Shown: positions 60,155-64,000 of the stretch, in pieces | Layout of the letters: each line of letters starts with the position of its first letter | Numbering within the stretch: the stretch's first letter is position 1 | NCBI GenBank assembly: GCA_023251155.1 | Contig: JAHEZH010000007.1 | Location: forward strand, 1-64,000 | Direction: 5' to 3' | DNA: 64,000 bases | Source: Flammeovirgaceae bacterium | Lineage (GTDB): Bacteria; Bacteroidota; Bacteroidia; Cytophagales; Cyclobacteriaceae | Translations under genes and position numbers: made by a program | The notes under the pieces: generated by a model | The model's input: the letters and a program-made list of their open reading frames with translations, nothing else | The model's database searches: none | What the model was told of the DNA's origin: nothing

Positions 60155-62089
60155 ATGAAGCGCTTTTTTGTCCTTTTCTCTATTTTATTTGCAGCCGGTA
60201 CTATCGCCAGTGCTCAAAAAGCGGAGCGCGTGGAAAAACTGAAAGCGCAACTTCAGGATGCCACTACGGACAGTGCCCGTATTCACCTGATGATCACGCT
60301 CGCCATGACCTATGAAGGGCTACAGATGGATTCGGCCATGGCGTATGCAAAGAAAGCGTTGAGTCTATCGGAACAAATCAATGACTCAAAAGGACGTGCC
60401 GATGCATTACTTCATATCGGGCGACTGATGCGCGATCAGAGTGAAACCGTAGAAGCACTGCGGCACATGACCGCAGCGCTTCAGATCTATCGTCAGATTA
60501 AAGACAGTGTGCAGATTGCCAACTCACTCAATGACATCAGTATCATCTATGCCAACTCGGGCGATTATAAAAATTCGCTCCACTACTTTAAGCAGGCGCT
60601 GGATATCTTCAGACAAAGCAAGGATGAAAAAGGAGAATCGTATGCACTCAACAACATTGGCATTATCTACCAGGAAATGAATGATCATGCGATGGCCAAA
60701 GACTATTTTCTTCAATCGCAGAGAATCAAAATCAAACGGAAAGATGTGTACGGCATAGCGCGGGGGTATACCAATCTTGGTTCTATTGAAGAAGACGAAA
60801 AGCAATGGGAGAAGGCCCTGAACTATTATCGCAAGGCCGATAGTACCTTCAACATCAGTGATGACAAGCAGATGCGTGGAAAAAATCTGCTGGCCATGGC
60901 TCACATCAAAGTCATCCAGAATAAAAATACGGAAGCCAGGAACCTGGCTCTAAAAGGTTTTGATATTGCCAAAGAAATCAATGAACTGTCTACGTTATTG
61001 CAATGCAGTAAGTTTATTGCCGAACTGGATGAAAAAGCTAAAAATTTCCAGTCCTCACTCCACTATCAAAAAATATACAATCAGATTGCCGACAGCATCA
61101 GCAACAAAGATCACAAAGCAATGCTGGAGGAGATGAAAGGAAAATTTAATGTAGAAGAAAAAGAACGTGAGATTGCACTGCTTAAAAAGGACAAGCAATT
61201 GAACGAGGTCATTGCAAAAAACAGCCGGCTCATTGCCTCTGCGCTCCTGATCGGAGTTTTGTTTCTGATCGTGATCTCTGCGCTGATCTACTATGCGTAC
61301 CGCACGACCAAAACGGCCCGCGACCATCTTGCGGTGAAGAATGCAGAAATTGAGCAGCAGCGGAATGACCTGGATAAGCTGAACAAAGAAAAAGACCGGT
61401 TCTTCTCTATTCTGTCGCACGACCTTCGCTCGCCGCTTACCTCATTAAAAGGACTTACTTATTTATTAACTCAACCCGTTGAAAGCATGCCGGCGGGTGA
61501 ATCCAATGTGATCAAAAAGAAAATGGATGAGTCGATGGATAACCTCACCAACCTGATCACCAACATTCTCGATTGGTCGATGACTACTTCCAAGAAAAAG
61601 AAATGGACATTCGACAAGCTGGACATTCATGCACTTGTGGAAAAGAACATTTCATTATATCAGGGCAATGCCGAGAGCAAACGGGTAAAATTAATTCACA
61701 CGCCTGGCCATCCTGTTTTTGGTTATGCCGATTACCAGGCTATTGATACCGTAATCCGCAACCTGATTTCCAATGGCATCAAATTCAGTCATCCCGATAG
61801 CGAGGTCATTGTGAAGACAAGTACCGAAGGAAATAATGTGATCATCTCCGTTAAAGATCACGGTATAGGAATACCCACCGAGCTAATGGAAAAATTATTC
61901 ACCCTGAACAAGTCGGTAAGACAAGCGGGCACTAATAACGAAAAGGGCACAGGTATCGGTCTGCTGCTCTGTAAAGAGCTGCTGGCTGAAAACAACGGCA
62001 CCATTGCCGTAAACAGTAAGCAGGGCGAAGGCAGTGAGTTTAGTGTTTCATTACCGCTGTTCCACGAAACACCACCGGTTACAGCGTGA
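60155..62089 (+). CDS. Tetratricopeptide-repeat sensor histidine kinase
   Basis: ORF from 60110; likely Met at 60155 (MKRFFVLFSILFAAGTIASAQ); TPRs 'SLNDISIIYANSGDYKNSLHYFKQALDIF'; TM; 'FFSILSHDLRSPLTSLKGL'; 'DHGIGIPTELMEKLF...GTGIGLLLCKELL'. Confidence 0.94.
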   Translation: MKRFFVLFSILFAAGTIASAQKAERVEKLKAQLQDATTDSARIHLMITLAMTYEGLQMDSAMAYAKKALSLSEQINDSKGRADALLHIGRLMRDQSETVEALRHMTAALQIYRQIKDSVQIANSLNDISIIYANSGDYKNSLHYFKQALDIFRQSKDEKGESYALNNIGIIYQEMNDHAMAKDYFLQSQRIKIKRKDVYGIARGYTNLGSIEEDEKQWEKALNYYRKADSTFNISDDKQMRGKNLLAMAHIKVIQNKNTEARNLALKGFDIAKEINELSTLLQCSKFIAELDEKAKNFQSSLHYQKIYNQIADSISNKDHKAMLEEMKGKFNVEEKEREIALLKKDKQLNEVIAKNSRLIASALLIGVLFLIVISALIYYAYRTTKTARDHLAVKNAEIEQQRNDLDKLNKEKDRFFSILSHDLRSPLTSLKGLTYLLTQPVESMPAGESNVIKKKMDESMDNLTNLITNILDWSMTTSKKKKWTFDKLDIHALVEKNISLYQGNAESKRVKLIHTPGHPVFGYADYQAIDTVIRNLISNGIKFSHPDSEVIVKTSTEGNNVIISVKDHGIGIPTELMEKLFTLNKSVRQAGTNNEKGTGIGLLLCKELLAENNGTIAVNSKQGEGSEFSVSLPLFHETPPVTA

Positions 62090-62780
62090 GAACGTGTCCG
62101 TTCAGTTTGGGCAATACTTTGTATTGATCAGGCGTGAGGCAGAACTCAATGTCCTTGATCACATTAAGACGATTAAGGCGCTTCACGTGCGATGAGTTGC
62201 TCATGAATTTCACCATATCGCTTTTGGCCAGATTGTAGAGGTGCTGCGCGGCAAGTGGTGCATCACAATCAGGCTGAATATAGTCTTTCAGCTTTTCAAC
62301 CACTGCTCCGGCAAAGAGGGTGTCTTCCAGGTTTACTTTTCCCTTCCAGCCTGCGCACACAATCAGGATATTGTTATCCGAGAACAATAAGTGTTTGGCT
62401 ACTGCAGACAGATTTAAAAACGAACCGATGATCACCTCTTTCGCCCCTTTCGATTTTTCGATGGCTTGTGTTCCGTTAGTGGTGGTGAAAGCAATGCGCA
62501 TGCCTCGTACCTGATCACCCATGTATTCAAACGGAGAATTACCTTTATCAAAACCCGCTACCATTTTACCATCGCGCTCACCGGATGTGATGTATCCTTG
62601 TCCACGCATCTCGCGGCACATATCCAGATTGGCAAATGGAGTAATGCTCTCCACGCCATGAGCAAATGCGGTCACCATGCACGAAGTAGCGCGCAGAATA
62701 TCCACCACCACCACCGTACGATCTTCTACTTTATACAAATGCATCAGATCAGGGCTGAGGCAAACATCAATGGTCTTCAT
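62079..62780 (-). CDS. comB: 2-phosphosulfolactate phosphatase (ComB)
   Basis: 233 aa; 'VVVVDILRATSCMVTAFAHGVESITPF', 'SGERDGKMVAGFDKGNSPFEY', 'FTTTNGTQAI', 'CAGWKGKVNLEDTLFAGAVV'. Confidence 0.95.
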   Translation of the reverse strand: MKTIDVCLSPDLMHLYKVEDRTVVVVDILRATSCMVTAFAHGVESITPFANLDMCREMRGQGYITSGERDGKMVAGFDKGNSPFEYMGDQVRGMRIAFTTTNGTQAIEKSKGAKEVIIGSFLNLSAVAKHLLFSDNNILIVCAGWKGKVNLEDTLFAGAVVEKLKDYIQPDCDAPLAAQHLYNLAKSDMVKFMSNSSHVKRLNRLNVIKDIEFCLTPDQYKVLPKLNGHVLTL

Positions 62781-62856
62781 ATACGTTGATACTTTTAATT
62801 CTTGTGATAATCATGATGTTGACCTGCTTATCCTGCGAACCAGACAAATCAGAATT

Positions 62857-63939
62857 TTATATCAATGGCAGTTTCTGCACCTGCGCCTTCAGTCCTTTGC
62901 CGCGAACATCAATAAAAATTTCACTTCCAACGGCAGCATTGGCAGCAGAGACATATCCCAAACCAATACCTACGTTCAATACGGGCGACATGGTTCCGGA
63001 AGTTACTTTTCCAATTACATTGCCAGCACCATCTTTGATGGCATAGTCATGACGTGGTATTCCTTTATCGATCATCCGGAAGCCAACCAGTTTTTTGGTG
63101 ACCCCTGCTTCCTTTTGTTTCTTCAGGTTAGCCGCGTTCGTAAATTCCTTGGTGAACTTGGTGATCCAGCCAAGGCCTGCCTCCAGAGGAGAGGTGGTAT
63201 CATCAATGTCATTGCCATATAAGCAGAAACCCATTTCCAGACGCAGTGTATCACGCGCACCCAGCCCAATGGGTTTGATGTTTTCGTCTTTACCCGCTTC
63301 GAAAATAGCATTCCATACTTTTTGTGCGGAGTCGTTCTTCACATAAATCTCGAAACCTCCTGCACCGGTGTACCCCGTATTGCTGATCACGACTTCCTTT
63401 TCACCCGCAAATTCGCCAATCGCAAAATGATAGTACGGTATGGAAGATAAATCCACTTGGGTCAGCTTTTGTAAAACCGTAATGGCTTTAGGACCTTGTA
63501 CTGCAAACAAACTGGTATCGTCCGAGAGGTTCTTCATTACCGCGCCCTTCGTATTGTACCTGGAAATCCAGTTCCAGTCTTTCTCAATATTAGAAGCATT
63601 TACCACGACGAGATAGTCATTGTCTTTTACCTTATAGATCAGCAAATCATCTACAATACCACCGTCTTCATTCGGCAGGCAGGAGTATTGCGCTTGTCCA
63701 TCGATGAGCTTGCTCGCATCATTACTGGTCACGCGCTGGATCAGATCCAGGGCATGCGGGCCTTCAATTTTAAACTCACCCATGTGCGATACATCAAACA
63801 CACCTACACCATTGCGTACCGTCATGTGTTCTTCGATATCGGATGAGTAACGAACAGGCATATTGTAACCTGCAAAAGGAACCATCTTGGCTCCGAGGTT
63901 GGCATGCAGGTCGTTGAGAGCAACTTTCTTTAATTCCAT
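62857..63939 (-). CDS. gcvT: Glycine cleavage system aminomethyltransferase (T protein)
   Basis: ORF to 63960; likely start [31 protein letters not shown] at 63939; '[10 protein letters not shown]', '[17 protein letters not shown]', '[20 protein letters not shown]'. Confidence 0.98.
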   Translation of the reverse strand: MELKKVALNDLHANLGAKMVPFAGYNMPVRYSSDIEEHMTVRNGVGVFDVSHMGEFKIEGPHALDLIQRVTSNDASKLIDGQAQYSCLPNEDGGIVDDLLIYKVKDNDYLVVVNASNIEKDWNWISRYNTKGAVMKNLSDDTSLFAVQGPKAITVLQKLTQVDLSSIPYYHFAIGEFAGEKEVVISNTGYTGAGGFEIYVKNDSAQKVWNAIFEAGKDENIKPIGLGARDTLRLEMGFCLYGNDIDDTTSPLEAGLGWITKFTKEFTNAANLKKQKEAGVTKKLVGFRMIDKGIPRHDYAIKDGAGNVIGKVTSGTMSPVLNVGIGLGYVSAANAAVGSEIFIDVRGKGLKAQVQKLPLI

Positions 63940-64000
63940 AGTTTTTAATGAAGTGGGCAAAAATAAGTATAGATTTTTTTGCAGCCTAATTTGACGATGC

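Overview
This 64 kb window looks like chromosome from a Bacteroidota bacterium, probably Cytophagales. The evidence is the T9SS-type C-terminal sorting domain, TTG-N20/21-TAnnTTTG promoters and protein family content; the lineage is inferred. Most of it is housekeeping: rplM-rpsI-rpsB-tsf, an RluA-type pseudouridine synthase, a PhoR/PhoB-like two-component pair, recA, queA, ispD, two ABC-F ATPases, a lon-hslU-DUF4421 cluster, corA, comB and gcvT. Surface and accessory genes are interspersed, including a secreted propeller-caspase protein, a GloVer/Ig T9SS protein, an OmpA/PD40 protein, a GIQLAG-repeat protein and an M43 metalloprotease lipoprotein. The most unusual region is 43.6-57.2 kb: a PadR-type regulator followed by five tandem, tightly coupled, ~870-880 aa MacB/FtsX-type permeases. 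All five carry the same N-terminal prefix domain, and no ATPase or membrane-fusion gene lies beside them. One of the five is split by a single in-frame TAG with no indel, exactly at a position that aligns without gaps to its siblings. No tRNA, rRNA, CRISPR array, transposase or prophage was recognised. All calls come from reading the sequence and the supplied ORFs; no database search was run.
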